Shown here piece by piece: positions 32,728 to 42,079 of a DNA stretch of 64,000 nucleotides; position 1 is the stretch's first letter; each line of letters begins with the position of its first letter. The translations under genes and the position numbers were made by a program. This DNA comes from Ethanoligenens sp047722935. Lineage in GTDB: Bacteria > Bacillota > Clostridia > Oscillospirales > Ethanoligenentaceae. The stretch covers positions 1-64,000 of the forward strand of contig JBDNZS010000009.1 in the NCBI GenBank assembly GCA_047722935.1, written 5' to 3'. The notes under the pieces were generated by a model. That model was given only the letters and a program-made list of their open reading frames with translations, had not been told where the DNA came from and did not search any database.

Positions 32728-34875
32728 ATGGACGACAATGGAATGGGTTCCATGCTGGAAATGTATATCTATGAGGAAAACCAGCTGCTCGATCAATTAG
32801 AAGATATCATGTTGGATACGGAAAAGGATGGCGGCCTTTCCACGGAGAATATCAATGAGATTTTCCGTATTATGCACACGATCAAAGGATCTTCCGCCAT
32901 GATGGCGTTCAATGGCATTTCTACCTTGGCCCACGCGGTGGAGGATCTGTTTTTTTATATTCGTGAGAACCATCCGGAACACCTTGATATTTCCACTGTT
33001 TGTGATTTGGTGCTTGCCGGCGCCGACTTTATTAAAGCGGAAGTGGCCAAGATCGAAAACGGGCAGAACGAAGACGGTGATGCATCGGAGATTGAGCAGA
33101 ATATTAAAGAGTATCTGGATCAGATTTCCGGAAAGGCATCGTCTGTAAAAGAGATGGAGCCTGCTGTTTCCGCCGCATCGGTTACGGAAGCGGCCGCCGC
33201 CGAAGTGCAGACGTCTGAAGCAGAGTCTTCGGCATCCGTTTCGACCCGCCCGGAAGAGGAAAACGGAAAAAAATACACGGCGCATCTGGTCTTTGAAGAA
33301 GGCGGGCAGATGGAAAACCTGCGGGCGTTTACCATTGTGCGCAACCTTTCGGAATACACGGCGGAGCTGTATACCACTCCGGCAGATTTGCTTGGCACAT
33401 CGTCCGAAGTCATTTTAAAGCACGGGTTCGATGCCTTCTTTACCACGGCGGAGACGGAAGAAAAAATCCGCTCTGTTTTTGACGAATCCTTGTACTTAAA
33501 GTCGTATGAACTGCTGGCAGTCGATTCCTATGACGAGGATGTGTGCGCTGCGGGCGAACCGGAGGCGGCTGAAGCAAAGTCATCCGTACCGCAGGAAGAG
33601 GTTGCTGCCCAACCGGAAGAAAAACAGCAGCCCACATCGCAGCAAATGACAAAAAGTCATCCGGCTACCCAGCAGCCGGAACCCAACAAGGGCGCAAAGC
33701 TCAATCTCATCAGCGTGAATGTCAATAAATTGGACATGCTGATGAACCTTGTGGGCGAGCTGGTGATTTCCGAATCGATGGTGACTAAGAACCCGGATCT
33801 TGCGGGGCTGGAGCTCGGCAACTTCCATAAAGCCTCGCGCCAATTGCGTAAACTGACTGACGAGTTGCAGGATATCGTGATGTCTATCCGCATGGTGCCT
33901 ATCGGCGGCACGTTCCGCAAGATGCAGCGCATCGTGCGCGACATGAGTCGCAAGTTGGGCAAGGACGTGGAGTTTGTCACAGTAGGGGAAGATACTGAAG
34001 TCGATAAAAACATCATTGACCACCTTTCTGACCCGTTGATGCATTTGATTCGCAACGCCATGGACCATGGCGTTGAGGAGGAAGAGGAACGCGTCGCGGC
34101 CGGTAAACCGCGGAAGGCGCGCATCACGCTTTCTGCACAGGATGCGGGTGGCGATGTAAAAATCTCTGTTTCGGATGACGGCGCTGGGCTTGATAAGGAA
34201 AAAATCATCCGCAAGGCGCAGGCCAACGGCCTGCTCACCAAACCGGTAAAAGACATGACCGACCGTGAAATTTTTTCACTGATCATGCTTCCCGGTTTTT
34301 CTACCAACGAAAAGGTGACAGAGTTCTCGGGGCGCGGCGTAGGTATGGATGTGGTCAAGCAGAATATAGAGGAAGTCGGCGGCAGCATTTCCATTAAGAG
34401 CATCAAAGGCGAAGGCACCACGATGACCATTGTCATCCCCTTGACCCTTGCTATCGCGGACGCAATGGAGCTTTCGGTCGGCGGCAACATTTACACGCTG
34501 CCTACTGTATCCATCAAAGAATCGTTCCGGCCCAAAGAGGGCAGCATCTTGTATGATAACGACAACAATGAAATGATTATGATCCGCGGCAATGTTTACC
34601 CCATTATTCGATTACATAAATTATTTGGCATCACGCCTAAGGTCGACCAACTGCATGAGGGCATCCTCATCATGGTGGAAGGGGAAAACCAGGCGGCCTG
34701 TGTTTTCGCCGACGAGCTCTTGGGAGAACAGCAAGTGGTCGTCAAACCGCTGCCGCAATATCTCATCCGGTGCCATACAAAGGATTCCGGGATTGAAGGC
34801 TGCACGATTCTTGGGGACGGCAGCATCAGTTTGATTTTGAACGCCAAAGGGCTGATCGACCGTGTGATTGGTTGA
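32728..34875 (+). CDS. cheA: chemotaxis sensor kinase CheA
   Basis: CheA autophosphorylates on the P1 His and passes phosphate to CheY and CheB. In 715 residues: P1 with His50 in FRIMHTIKGSSAMM; a P2-like domain near 185-270; a P3 dimerisation helix pair (LDMLMNLVGELVISESM and LRKLTDELQDIVMSIRM); P4 ATPase with N box LMHLIRNAMDHGVE, G1 VSDDGAGLD and G2 GRGVGMDVVK; and a P5 CheW-like end. The P1-P2 linker is Glu/Ala-rich. Methyl-accepting receptors are not in the window. Confidence 0.97.
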   Translation: MDDNGMGSMLEMYIYEENQLLDQLEDIMLDTEKDGGLSTENINEIFRIMHTIKGSSAMMAFNGISTLAHAVEDLFFYIRENHPEHLDISTVCDLVLAGADFIKAEVAKIENGQNEDGDASEIEQNIKEYLDQISGKASSVKEMEPAVSAASVTEAAAAEVQTSEAESSASVSTRPEEENGKKYTAHLVFEEGGQMENLRAFTIVRNLSEYTAELYTTPADLLGTSSEVILKHGFDAFFTTAETEEKIRSVFDESLYLKSYELLAVDSYDEDVCAAGEPEAAEAKSSVPQEEVAAQPEEKQQPTSQQMTKSHPATQQPEPNKGAKLNLISVNVNKLDMLMNLVGELVISESMVTKNPDLAGLELGNFHKASRQLRKLTDELQDIVMSIRMVPIGGTFRKMQRIVRDMSRKLGKDVEFVTVGEDTEVDKNIIDHLSDPLMHLIRNAMDHGVEEEEERVAAGKPRKARITLSAQDAGGDVKISVSDDGAGLDKEKIIRKAQANGLLTKPVKDMTDREIFSLIMLPGFSTNEKVTEFSGRGVGMDVVKQNIEEVGGSISIKSIKGEGTTMTIVIPLTLAIADAMELSVGGNIYTLPTVSIKESFRPKEGSILYDNDNNEMIMIRGNVYPIIRLHKLFGITPKVDQLHEGILIMVEGENQAACVFADELLGEQQVVVKPLPQYLIRCHTKDSGIEGCTILGDGSISLILNAKGLIDRVIG

Positions 34876-34915
34876 CGGTCTGGAAACATTTTGTTTAACA
34901 GAAGGAGCCAGTGCG

Positions 34916-35416
34916 ATGGAAGATATGGAACAGCAACTGACGGTTGCAGGCGAAGAAGACACCCAGCGCGGCAAATATCTGACATTTGAACTGGGCAAGG
35001 AAACATTCGGCATTGAGATTAAATTTGTGACCGAGATCATCGGCATCCAGCCGATTACGTTTGTCCCTGAAGTGCCGGATTATGTAAAGGGCATTATTAA
35101 TCTGCGCGGCAAGGTCATTCCGGTGATCGACATGCGATTGAAATTTAAAAAAGAACCAATCGGATATACAGACCGTACCTGCATCATTGTCATTGATATT
35201 GAAGAAATCCTGCTTGGACTGATCGTGGACAGTGTGGCCGAAGTCATAAATATAAATGACGAAAATATTGTGCCTCCGCCGAGCTATAAGACCGGCTTCC
35301 AGAACCGGTATATCAAGGGAATCGGCAAAGTGGATACATCGGTTGTCCTGCTGCTCGACTGCAAAAAGCTGATCTCGGACGATGACTTGGACGCTATCAA
35401 CAACGCGGCACAATAA
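34916..35416 (+). CDS. cheW: chemotaxis adaptor protein CheW
   Basis: CheW couples receptors to CheA. ATG 34916 gives 166 residues; GAAGGAG at 34901-34907 lies 8 nt upstream, so the longer frame from 34868 is rejected. The sequence has YLTFELGKETFGIEIKFVTE, the strongly conserved VPDYVKGIINLRGKVIPVID and the SVAEVININDENIVPPP segment. A hairpin followed by T residues lies just downstream (35424-35464). Confidence 0.96.
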   Translation: MEDMEQQLTVAGEEDTQRGKYLTFELGKETFGIEIKFVTEIIGIQPITFVPEVPDYVKGIINLRGKVIPVIDMRLKFKKEPIGYTDRTCIIVIDIEEILLGLIVDSVAEVININDENIVPPPSYKTGFQNRYIKGIGKVDTSVVLLLDCKKLISDDDLDAINNAAQ

Positions 35417-35423
35417 GGTGTTG

Positions 35424-35464
35424 GAAAAGCCACGGCGCCGACAGGTGTTCCGGGCTTTTCTTTT
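35424..35464 (+). terminator. possible terminator between cheW and cheR
   Basis: GAAAAGCC at 35424-35431 pairs with GGCTTTTC at 35453-35460, followed by TTTTAT. The loop is long (about 21 nt) and the stem is AT-rich, so termination may be partial. Confidence 0.45.
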
Positions 35465-35541
35465 ATCGCCTGCCGCGGATTGCGCTTCGGCTGCGGGACA
35501 CAGGGGCTGCATGGAAGTGACTGGAGAGGGGGATCTATCAT

Positions 35542-36354
35542 TTGCTTACAATTGGACAGGCGGATTTTGAACGATTGACCGGTTATATGCGGCAGAAATA
35601 CGGGATCAATCTTTCCAAAAAGAAAGTGCTGATCGAGGGACGGCTCAGCAATATGATCACCGAGAGAGGGTTTGCGGACTTTCATACTTATTTGAATGCG
35701 GTTTTCGCTGATGGCTCGGGGCAGGAGATTACAACGCTGCTCAACCGGCTGACTACAAACCACACTTACTTCATGCGGGAATCCAATCATTTTGATTATT
35801 TTCGCGATACGGTTCTGCCGCATATAGAATCAACAGAAACTGCCCGCCATGCGCGTGTCTGGTGCGCAGGCTGTTCCACTGGTGAGGAACCTTATACATT
35901 GGAAATGATTTTGAAAGACCGCTTTGCGGGGCGGCTGCCGGCTTGGAATACGCAGTTGCTTGCAACGGATATTTCAGAGCGGGCCATGGCAATTGCAAAA
36001 GAAGGCGTGTACCCGGCCGAATCAGTAAACAACATGCCCGCTCTATGGAAAATGCGATATTTTGAGAAAGTGGAAAAAGGGATGCATGTCAAAGAAGCGG
36101 TTCGGCGGGATGTTTTGTTCCAGCCATTCAATTTGATGACGGCGATTTTTCCGTTTCGCCAAAAGTTTCATGTGATTTTCTGCCGCAACGTGATGATCTA
36201 TTTTGAACGCGACACAAAAATTGCACTGGTCAACAAGTTCTACCAATGCCTCGAAAAGGGCGGATATCTTTTCATCGGGCATTCGGAATCTATCGAGCGG
36301 GGGGCAACTCCGTTCCAATATGTCATGCCCGCAGTCTACCGGAGGGATGAATAG
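35542..36354 (+). CDS. cheR: chemotaxis protein methyltransferase CheR
   Basis: CheR transfers methyl groups from S-adenosylmethionine to receptor glutamates. The 270-residue protein has the N-terminal helical domain (FERLTGYMRQKYGINLS), the LTTNHTYFMRESNHFDYF segment, the SAM-binding motif VWCAGCSTGEEPYTLEM, ATDISERAMAIAKEGVYP and the CRNVMIYF/LFIGHSES pattern. Its start is TTG 35542 with GAGAGGGGGA upstream. cheB follows 1 nt after the stop. Confidence 0.96.
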   Translation: MLTIGQADFERLTGYMRQKYGINLSKKKVLIEGRLSNMITERGFADFHTYLNAVFADGSGQEITTLLNRLTTNHTYFMRESNHFDYFRDTVLPHIESTETARHARVWCAGCSTGEEPYTLEMILKDRFAGRLPAWNTQLLATDISERAMAIAKEGVYPAESVNNMPALWKMRYFEKVEKGMHVKEAVRRDVLFQPFNLMTAIFPFRQKFHVIFCRNVMIYFERDTKIALVNKFYQCLEKGGYLFIGHSESIERGATPFQYVMPAVYRRDE

Positions 36355-36355
36355 A

Positions 36356-37390
36356 ATGGGACTCAAACGTAAGATTCGCGTGTTGGTCGTGGACGATTCC
36401 ATTATGTTCCGGGAGGTGATGGTGCGCGGCATCTCACAGGACCCATCCATCGAGGTCGTGGGTACGGCACAGGATGCCTTTTCCGCACGCGACAAGATTA
36501 TGGAGCTGGAACCGGATGTAATGACGCTGGACAACGAGATGCCGCGTGTGAGCGGCGTGGCGTTTTTACGTCAGATTATGGCCGAGCATCCGCTGCCGAC
36601 GGTTATGGTGACCAGCGCGAGCGCATCCATTTTTGATGCGTTGAACGCGGGTGCGGTGGATTTTGTCGGTAAGCCGAATGCATCGCAGGGCGGCAGTGTG
36701 CAGATCTTTATCCAACAGATGATTATTAAGATCAAGATCGCCTCCACCGCGAAAGTTGGCCAATATAAAAAAAGTGAGTTGGTTTCATCCAACCAAGCAT
36801 GTGCGAATAAAGATTGGGTTATTGCCATCGGTGCGTCCACGGGGGGCACCGAGGCGATTCTGGAGGTTGTCCGCGATCTACCGCGCGACCTGCCCGGCAT
36901 CGTTATTGTGCAGCATATGCCGCCGGTCTTTACTCGCATGTATGCCGAGCGGCTGAACAATATTTGTAAACTGGAAGTAGCGGAAGCCAAAAATGGCGAT
37001 GCGGTCGTGCCGGGCAAAGCCCTGATTGCACCCGGCGGCTTCCAAATGAAGCTGGTCAAGGAGAGGGGAAGTTATGCGGTGCGCGTTTTTGAGGCAGAGA
37101 AAGTCAATGGACACGCGCCATCAGTGGAAGTGCTGTTTGACTCGGTTGCGGAAAAAGCGGGCAAACAGGCGGTGGGAATCATTCTGACCGGTATGGGGGG
37201 CGATGGCGCCAATGGATTGCTGCACATGCGGCAACAGGGCGCATATACCATCGGGCAGGATGAAAAGAGCTGTGTGGTGTATGGGATGCCTATGGTTGCG
37301 TACAACATTGGAGCCGTGACCAAGCAGACAGCTCTCTCTTCGATTTCGAACGAACTACTGCGGTTCCTGCGGGAAAGACCGAAATGCTGA
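36356..37390 (+). CDS. cheB: chemotaxis response regulator / protein-glutamate methylesterase CheB
   Basis: CheB demethylates and deamidates receptors when phosphorylated. Numbering from ATG 36356 (344 residues), the receiver has D13/D14 and phosphoacceptor D59 in TLDNEMPRVSG. The esterase has catalytic S161 in AIGASTGGTEA, H187 in VQHMPPVFT and D283 in GMGGDGANG. GGAGGG at 36341-36346 fits this start; the longer frame from 36203 runs inside cheR. Confidence 0.96.
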   Translation: MGLKRKIRVLVVDDSIMFREVMVRGISQDPSIEVVGTAQDAFSARDKIMELEPDVMTLDNEMPRVSGVAFLRQIMAEHPLPTVMVTSASASIFDALNAGAVDFVGKPNASQGGSVQIFIQQMIIKIKIASTAKVGQYKKSELVSSNQACANKDWVIAIGASTGGTEAILEVVRDLPRDLPGIVIVQHMPPVFTRMYAERLNNICKLEVAEAKNGDAVVPGKALIAPGGFQMKLVKERGSYAVRVFEAEKVNGHAPSVEVLFDSVAEKAGKQAVGIILTGMGGDGANGLLHMRQQGAYTIGQDEKSCVVYGMPMVAYNIGAVTKQTALSSISNELLRFLRERPKC

Positions 37391-37470
37391 CAAAATTTCC
37401 AGATATGTGTCTGAAATTGAATGTTTTAGAAAAAATTTAGATTGTAATCGCGTTTTCCTCGATATGGCAC

Positions 37471-37497
37471 TAAAGAGCTGCGGTTTTCGGACGATAA
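37471..37497 (+). promoter_or_regulatory. candidate sigma-D promoter of flaG-fliD-fliS
   Basis: TAAA at 37471-37474 and GACGATAA at 37490-37497 are separated by 15 nt; only one base of the -10 differs from GCCGATAA. The site lies 34 nt before the flaG start. Confidence 0.7.
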
Positions 37498-37530
37498 AGT
37501 AGGTAGTGCAATTAGGAGAGGATGACCGCC

Positions 37531-37911
37531 ATGCAGATCGACAACATTCATTCCCTGCAAGTGACTGATGTTCCGCAACCACCGATTGTTGCCGGAACGC
37601 CTGCCGTAAACACCGAAATTTACGGGCAGAAAAAAAGCAATACGGACGACAACGGGACAGAAGGGCAAAACAATGCCGGGCGGCGTGCGACCAAACGGGT
37701 TGAGGAACAACTGGACCAGCTCAACCGTGCCGCGCAGCAGAACCAGCGCCATATCCAGTATACGATTCTTGAACAGCCGCACACGGTGATTCTTCAAATT
37801 GTAGATACCGAGACGGGTAAGGTGCTGGATGAGATCCCTTCGGAAAAAATGGTCAAGCTGGTGGATGCGATGCAGACGGCGGCGGGCGGTCGCTTAGATA
37901 GAAAAATTTAG
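37531..37911 (+). CDS. flaG: FlaG-family flagellar protein
   Basis: FlaG proteins influence filament length in several bacteria and sit upstream of fliD. The 126-residue product has a variable Thr/Asn/Gly-rich N-terminus, a charged helix (KRVEEQLDQLNRAAQQNQRH) and the family core TVILQIVDTETGKVLDEIPS, then KMVKLVDAMQ. ATG 37531 fits AGGAGAGG at 37514-37521; ATG 37522 touches the site. Confidence 0.92.
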   Translation: MQIDNIHSLQVTDVPQPPIVAGTPAVNTEIYGQKKSNTDDNGTEGQNNAGRRATKRVEEQLDQLNRAAQQNQRHIQYTILEQPHTVILQIVDTETGKVLDEIPSEKMVKLVDAMQTAAGGRLDRKI

Positions 37912-38053
37912 CCTGCATTTGGTTGGCGTGCCAGCCAGTGCACAGGCATGTACACAATTGATGTTTTATGATCGACACAATATCGGAACGGTTGTTTTCC
38001 GGCAGGTTTGCCGTGTTCCATATGGTATCGTTTGAAAGGAGTGTGAGGTTTAT

Positions 38054-40246
38054 ATGTCCACTATTTCCGGTTTGACATCTCCGAGCAGCAGCTCCAGCTC
38101 CAACTCCAGTTCCAGTACGACCAATATTTATAACGGGCATATTTTTGGATTGGCGTCGGGACTGGACGTGGACAGCATGGTTACGGGCATGACCACCGAT
38201 GTGCAGCAGCAGATCGATCAGGCCAACCAGAAAAAACAGACCCTGCAATGGCAGCAGACCGATTACCAGACAGTGGTGACCGCGCTCAATACATTCAACA
38301 GCGCATACTTGGCGCTTTCCGGTTCCGGCAGCATTACCGGCAACAATGCGCTGCAAACCTATATGGCATCCAGTGATAATTCCGCCGTTACGGCGGTGGC
38401 ACAGCAAGGCGCTACCGGTACCCCCAGAAGCATGACTGTATACCAGAACGCAACAACTGCAGCCTTTACCACCTCATCTGCCAATAATGTGATCACAGGG
38501 CAGGTGGATCTGACTAATTCTTCAAATGTGACGGCTCTTGAGGGCAATGCATTCAACTTCACCGTGGACGGTGTGACGAAAGCGATCACGCTGACAGCCA
38601 GTGATGTTTCGGCCAACAACGGAGACGTGGCAAACGCGCTGCAAGGCGAGATCAACAGCGCGTTTGGATGGGACAGCAGCGCAGCGAGTGCAAATGGCCC
38701 GCGGGTAACCGTTAGTCTGAACAGCAGCGGCTATGCGGTGTTTTCTCCCGGTGCATATACGGATGCTTCCGGGAACAGCACAACCTACAACACAGCATTC
38801 ACCGTATCTGGACTGACAACCACGGACAGCACCGGCAACATCACTACGAACACGACGGGGCTGAATGCTTTGACCGGAAGCACGTCGGCTGCCAACAACC
38901 GCCTCAACCGCAATCTGACGGTCGCACAACTGCTGTCCAATGCAGGCGTGACACTGGATAGCAGTTCTCAATACAGTGTGCAAATCAACGGTCAATCGGT
39001 GACCTTAAATGGGAGCGATTCCATTTTCAAGGCGCTCCAGACAATCAACGCGGCGGGTACGGGCGCTACACTTGCCTATTCCTCCACGACGGGAGCAATG
39101 ACGGCGACAGCCTCAAGCTCCGGTGCAGCGTCTAACTTTTCTTTGGGGAGCGGAGCGGCGACTGACCCGACAACGTCCAACGACATCAGCACAGCGTTTT
39201 TGGAAGCACTGGGCTTCTCCGCTGCACAGGCGTCAGGCGAGACGACGGCAGCGATGCAGGGCAATTCCATCGCCGGTGTTACCGGCGGACAGGACGCGCT
39301 CTTTTCCATAGACGGCGGGAACACACGGATGGCGCGCAGCTCCAATTCGTTCACGCTGGATAATGTGAATTATACCATCAACGGCACAGTCTCCAGCGCG
39401 GCGACGGCGAATATCTCGTTTACGCAGGATACCAGTACAGCGGTCAAGAGTGTCCAAGGTTTTGTAACGGCGTACAATGCGCTGCTTGCCACAATCACCA
39501 CCTACACCAACACCAAACCGGATGCGGACTACAAACCTTTGACCGATTCGCAGAAGAGCAGCATGTCCGATACGGATATTGCCAATTGGAACGCAAAAGC
39601 GTCGGCGGGCGTCCTGTTCAATGACGATACCTTGAATGGTTTGCAGCAGCAACTGCGTGATATGATCAGCGCTTCCGTAACCACGTCCGACGGCACAACG
39701 ATTTCACTTGCCAATCTGGGCATTCGTGAGAGCACTGTGGACACGGGTGACGACGACTCAACTCCCGGCCAGTTGACCTTTGATAATGGGAGCACTGATA
39801 CGTTGGTGAGTATGCTGCAAACCAATCCGCAGCAGGTGCAGGATTTGTTCACGATGCAATCCAATTCGCCCTATGTTATCAATGACACCGCGACGGTGAC
39901 AATGGCGAACGGCACCACGGAAAATCGCCAGACTTTTCGCAAAAATTCAGAAGGGCTTGCTTACCGCTTACAGGATATTATCAACGATTACACGACCACC
40001 GGCAGTACGTCCAGCGTGCAGGGCCAGCTGATCTCTTTGCTGGGCAGCTCTTCTGACGGAAACCAGCTGAATTCAATTTACGATCAGATTACAGACATGA
40101 ACAGCCAAATCACGGCCCTTAACACAAAAATGACCGACAAAAAGAATGCGCTGTATGCGAAATTTTCCACTTTGGAATCCTTTATGGCAAAAATGAATTC
40201 CCAGAGCGGGGTATTGGCTTCTTTGTCAAGCAGTAGCGGGAGTTGA
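38054..40246 (+). CDS. fliD: flagellar filament cap protein FliD
   Basis: FliD forms the cap that inserts flagellin at the filament tip. In 730 residues: a Ser-rich N-terminus (residues 6-24) before the conserved FGLASGLDVDSMVTGMTTDV and NQKKQTLQWQQTDYQTV; variable Thr/Ser-rich central domains; and a C-terminal FliD domain (VQGFVTAYNALLATITTYT, later MNSQITALNTKMTDKKNALY). AAAGGAGTG precedes ATG 38054. fliS follows directly. Confidence 0.96.
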   Translation: MSTISGLTSPSSSSSSNSSSSTTNIYNGHIFGLASGLDVDSMVTGMTTDVQQQIDQANQKKQTLQWQQTDYQTVVTALNTFNSAYLALSGSGSITGNNALQTYMASSDNSAVTAVAQQGATGTPRSMTVYQNATTAAFTTSSANNVITGQVDLTNSSNVTALEGNAFNFTVDGVTKAITLTASDVSANNGDVANALQGEINSAFGWDSSAASANGPRVTVSLNSSGYAVFSPGAYTDASGNSTTYNTAFTVSGLTTTDSTGNITTNTTGLNALTGSTSAANNRLNRNLTVAQLLSNAGVTLDSSSQYSVQINGQSVTLNGSDSIFKALQTINAAGTGATLAYSSTTGAMTATASSSGAASNFSLGSGAATDPTTSNDISTAFLEALGFSAAQASGETTAAMQGNSIAGVTGGQDALFSIDGGNTRMARSSNSFTLDNVNYTINGTVSSAATANISFTQDTSTAVKSVQGFVTAYNALLATITTYTNTKPDADYKPLTDSQKSSMSDTDIANWNAKASAGVLFNDDTLNGLQQQLRDMISASVTTSDGTTISLANLGIRESTVDTGDDDSTPGQLTFDNGSTDTLVSMLQTNPQQVQDLFTMQSNSPYVINDTATVTMANGTTENRQTFRKNSEGLAYRLQDIINDYTTTGSTSSVQGQLISLLGSSSDGNQLNSIYDQITDMNSQITALNTKMTDKKNALYAKFSTLESFMAKMNSQSGVLASLSSSSGS

Positions 40247-40251
40247 AAACA

Positions 40252-40632
40252 ATGGCATTTAATCCATATCAGTATTATAAAAATCAGGCGCTGGAAACGA
40301 GCAGCCAGTATGAGCTGGTGGGCCGTTGCTATGGGGATGCGTCCCTTTCGCTTAAGCGCGCGCAGGCATATATCGATGGAAAAAATTATGAACAGGCAAA
40401 CAACAGCGTCTTAAAAGCGCAGAAGATATTAGCCGGGCTCGATGGTGCGCTGGATATGCAGTTTGAAATTGCACAGCAGTTGCACACTCTTTATGCATAC
40501 ATGCAGAAAAAGCTGTTTAAAGCAAACCTTGCAAAGGATAAAGCGGCGCTGGATGTTGTGGCCGGTATGTTGGGCGAATTGCGTGACACTTGGGAACAGG
40601 CCGTAAAAAATTACAAAAAGATTCAGGCGTAA
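40252..40632 (+). CDS. fliS: flagellin chaperone FliS
   Basis: FliS binds flagellin C-termini and prevents premature polymerisation. ATG 40252 gives 126 residues beginning MAFNPYQYYKNQALETSS. The middle has AQAYIDGKNYEQANNSVLKAQ and QLHTLYAYMQKKL, all typical of FliS. A frame start at TTG 40243 overlaps fliD and is less likely. Confidence 0.95.
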   Translation: MAFNPYQYYKNQALETSSQYELVGRCYGDASLSLKRAQAYIDGKNYEQANNSVLKAQKILAGLDGALDMQFEIAQQLHTLYAYMQKKLFKANLAKDKAALDVVAGMLGELRDTWEQAVKNYKKIQA

Positions 40633-40690
40633 CTGCATGTGGGGCGGGTAGTCCGCCGGCGGTGCTGTGTGTCTGTGCAGGTGTTAAGTA

Positions 40691-41029
40691 ATGAAACAAA
40701 CCGATTGCAGCATTGTGTGGGATACCACGGAACAGATGGCAGAAGCGATTCGCCGCGAGGATATGGCGCTTTTGGGTCTGGCAATTGAAAAAAGGCAGGC
40801 TTGCCTAGAGCGGTTGGCGCTTCCGGGTACTGATATTTCGTTGGCGGACAAAGCGTTGCTTGTGCGGGCTATGGCGCTGGACAAACAGGTCTGTGCGGAT
40901 GCGCAGGCACTTCTGGCGCAGTACCAAAAAGATATTGGACAGTATGAAGCAAAAGTAAAGGGCCTGCTCCGGTATGAGAGCCATCAGCTGAATTTATCGC
41001 AGGGGCAGCTGATGGACCGGAAACGGTAA
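40691..41029 (+). CDS. small helical protein, FliT-like (possible FliD chaperone)
   Basis: A 112-residue, mostly helical, charged protein placed directly after fliS, where fliT usually lies. It shows MAEAIRREDMALLGLAIEKR and a C-terminal coiled-coil stretch. FliT proteins are short and poorly conserved, so function is inferred from context and size only. No hydrophobic segment is seen. Bases 41030-41195 after it hold no gene. Confidence 0.6.
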   Translation: MKQTDCSIVWDTTEQMAEAIRREDMALLGLAIEKRQACLERLALPGTDISLADKALLVRAMALDKQVCADAQALLAQYQKDIGQYEAKVKGLLRYESHQLNLSQGQLMDRKR

Positions 41030-41113
41030 ATACGGCTTGGCGCGCTGCTTGTCGGAGCGATCAGCATAGCCTTTACCAGTATGCGCTGAAGAGCCGGCTG
41101 GTGGATTTGCCGC

Positions 41114-41140
41114 TTGAAAAAGTTTAAAAGATTGTATAGA
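41114..41140 (+). promoter_or_regulatory. weak candidate promoter of motA
   Basis: TTGAAA at 41114-41119 and TATAGA at 41135-41140 are separated by only 15 nt, shorter than the usual 17. It lies 56 nt before the motA ATG. A 7-bp hairpin (41152-41158 with 41171-41177) sits between. Confidence 0.3.
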
Positions 41141-41195
41141 ACGCCGTCGGGGTTTCGCACACGATCCCAAGCGAAACGGCGGATTGGAGCTTTTT

Positions 41196-41996
41196 ATGAA
41201 CATCACGTTATTGATTGGTCTGGTTATTGCATTTGGCGGGGTTCTGTTCGGTTTTGTCAGTGAGGGCGGGGCGCTTGCAAACCTGTTGAAGCTGCCGGCT
41301 TTTATGATCGTGGTTGGCGGCACGATTGGCACCGCGTTCATCAGCTTTCCTATTAGCAATATCAAAAAAATCCCCAGTGCGTTCAAAGCTATGATGTTTC
41401 AGAAAAAGCACGATTATCCCCAATTGATCGAAATGATGTGTGAGGTCGCCAACAAAGCCCGGCGCGACGGCCTGCTCTCGCTGGAGAGCGAAGCGGATAA
41501 GATCAAGGATCCTTTCATTAAAAAAGGACTTGGATATATTGCCGACGGTGCTGACCCGGAATTTCTTAAGCAGCTGCTCAACAACGAGATTGAAGCCAAT
41601 TTCAAAAAAGTTGAAGATGCTGCAAAAGTATTAGAGGGAATGGGCGGCACATCCCCGACAATGGGTGTTTTGGGTACGGTTATGGGTATGACAACGGTGC
41701 TGGGGCATATGGGCAGCGACACCAGTCATATCGGCACGGAGATCGCGGGCGCCTTTATTGCCACAATGTATGGCGTGGGCATCGGGAATCTCGTCTGGCT
41801 GCCGCTGGGCAACCAGATGAAGGTAACGGCCATGCATGAAGCGGAACATCAGGAGATCATGATGGAAGGCTTGCTGGCAATCCAATCCGGCGAACCATCC
41901 TCGCGCCTGAAAGACAGGCTGTACGCAAAGGTCGGAGAAGTGGGCAAAAAAGGCGCAAAAGCAGAAAAAGGGCAACCGGTGGGGACGGAAGCCTGA
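41196..41996 (+). CDS. motA: flagellar motor stator protein MotA
   Basis: MotA is the pentameric proton-channel part of the stator that drives FliG. ATG 41196 gives 266 residues with four transmembrane segments. R90 and E97 lie in the cytoplasmic torque region (RRDGLLSLESEAD), P154 in GTSPTMGVLGTVMGM and P203 in WLPLGNQMK. All the residues missing from the paralogue at 12794 are present. motB follows, so this is the functional stator pair. Confidence 0.95.
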   Translation: MNITLLIGLVIAFGGVLFGFVSEGGALANLLKLPAFMIVVGGTIGTAFISFPISNIKKIPSAFKAMMFQKKHDYPQLIEMMCEVANKARRDGLLSLESEADKIKDPFIKKGLGYIADGADPEFLKQLLNNEIEANFKKVEDAAKVLEGMGGTSPTMGVLGTVMGMTTVLGHMGSDTSHIGTEIAGAFIATMYGVGIGNLVWLPLGNQMKVTAMHEAEHQEIMMEGLLAIQSGEPSSRLKDRLYAKVGEVGKKGAKAEKGQPVGTEA

Positions 41997-42079
41997 TTGA
42001 CCGCGCAGTGGGGCGGAATGGAATGTCACATGGCGCGGGCAACGGTGGGTCCGCGCTGTTTTTATAAGGAGAACCGTTC

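Noticed and set aside
41143..41180. Hairpin before motA as a regulatory RNA
   Set aside because: A 7-bp stem with a 12-nt loop is weak, and no known element matches.
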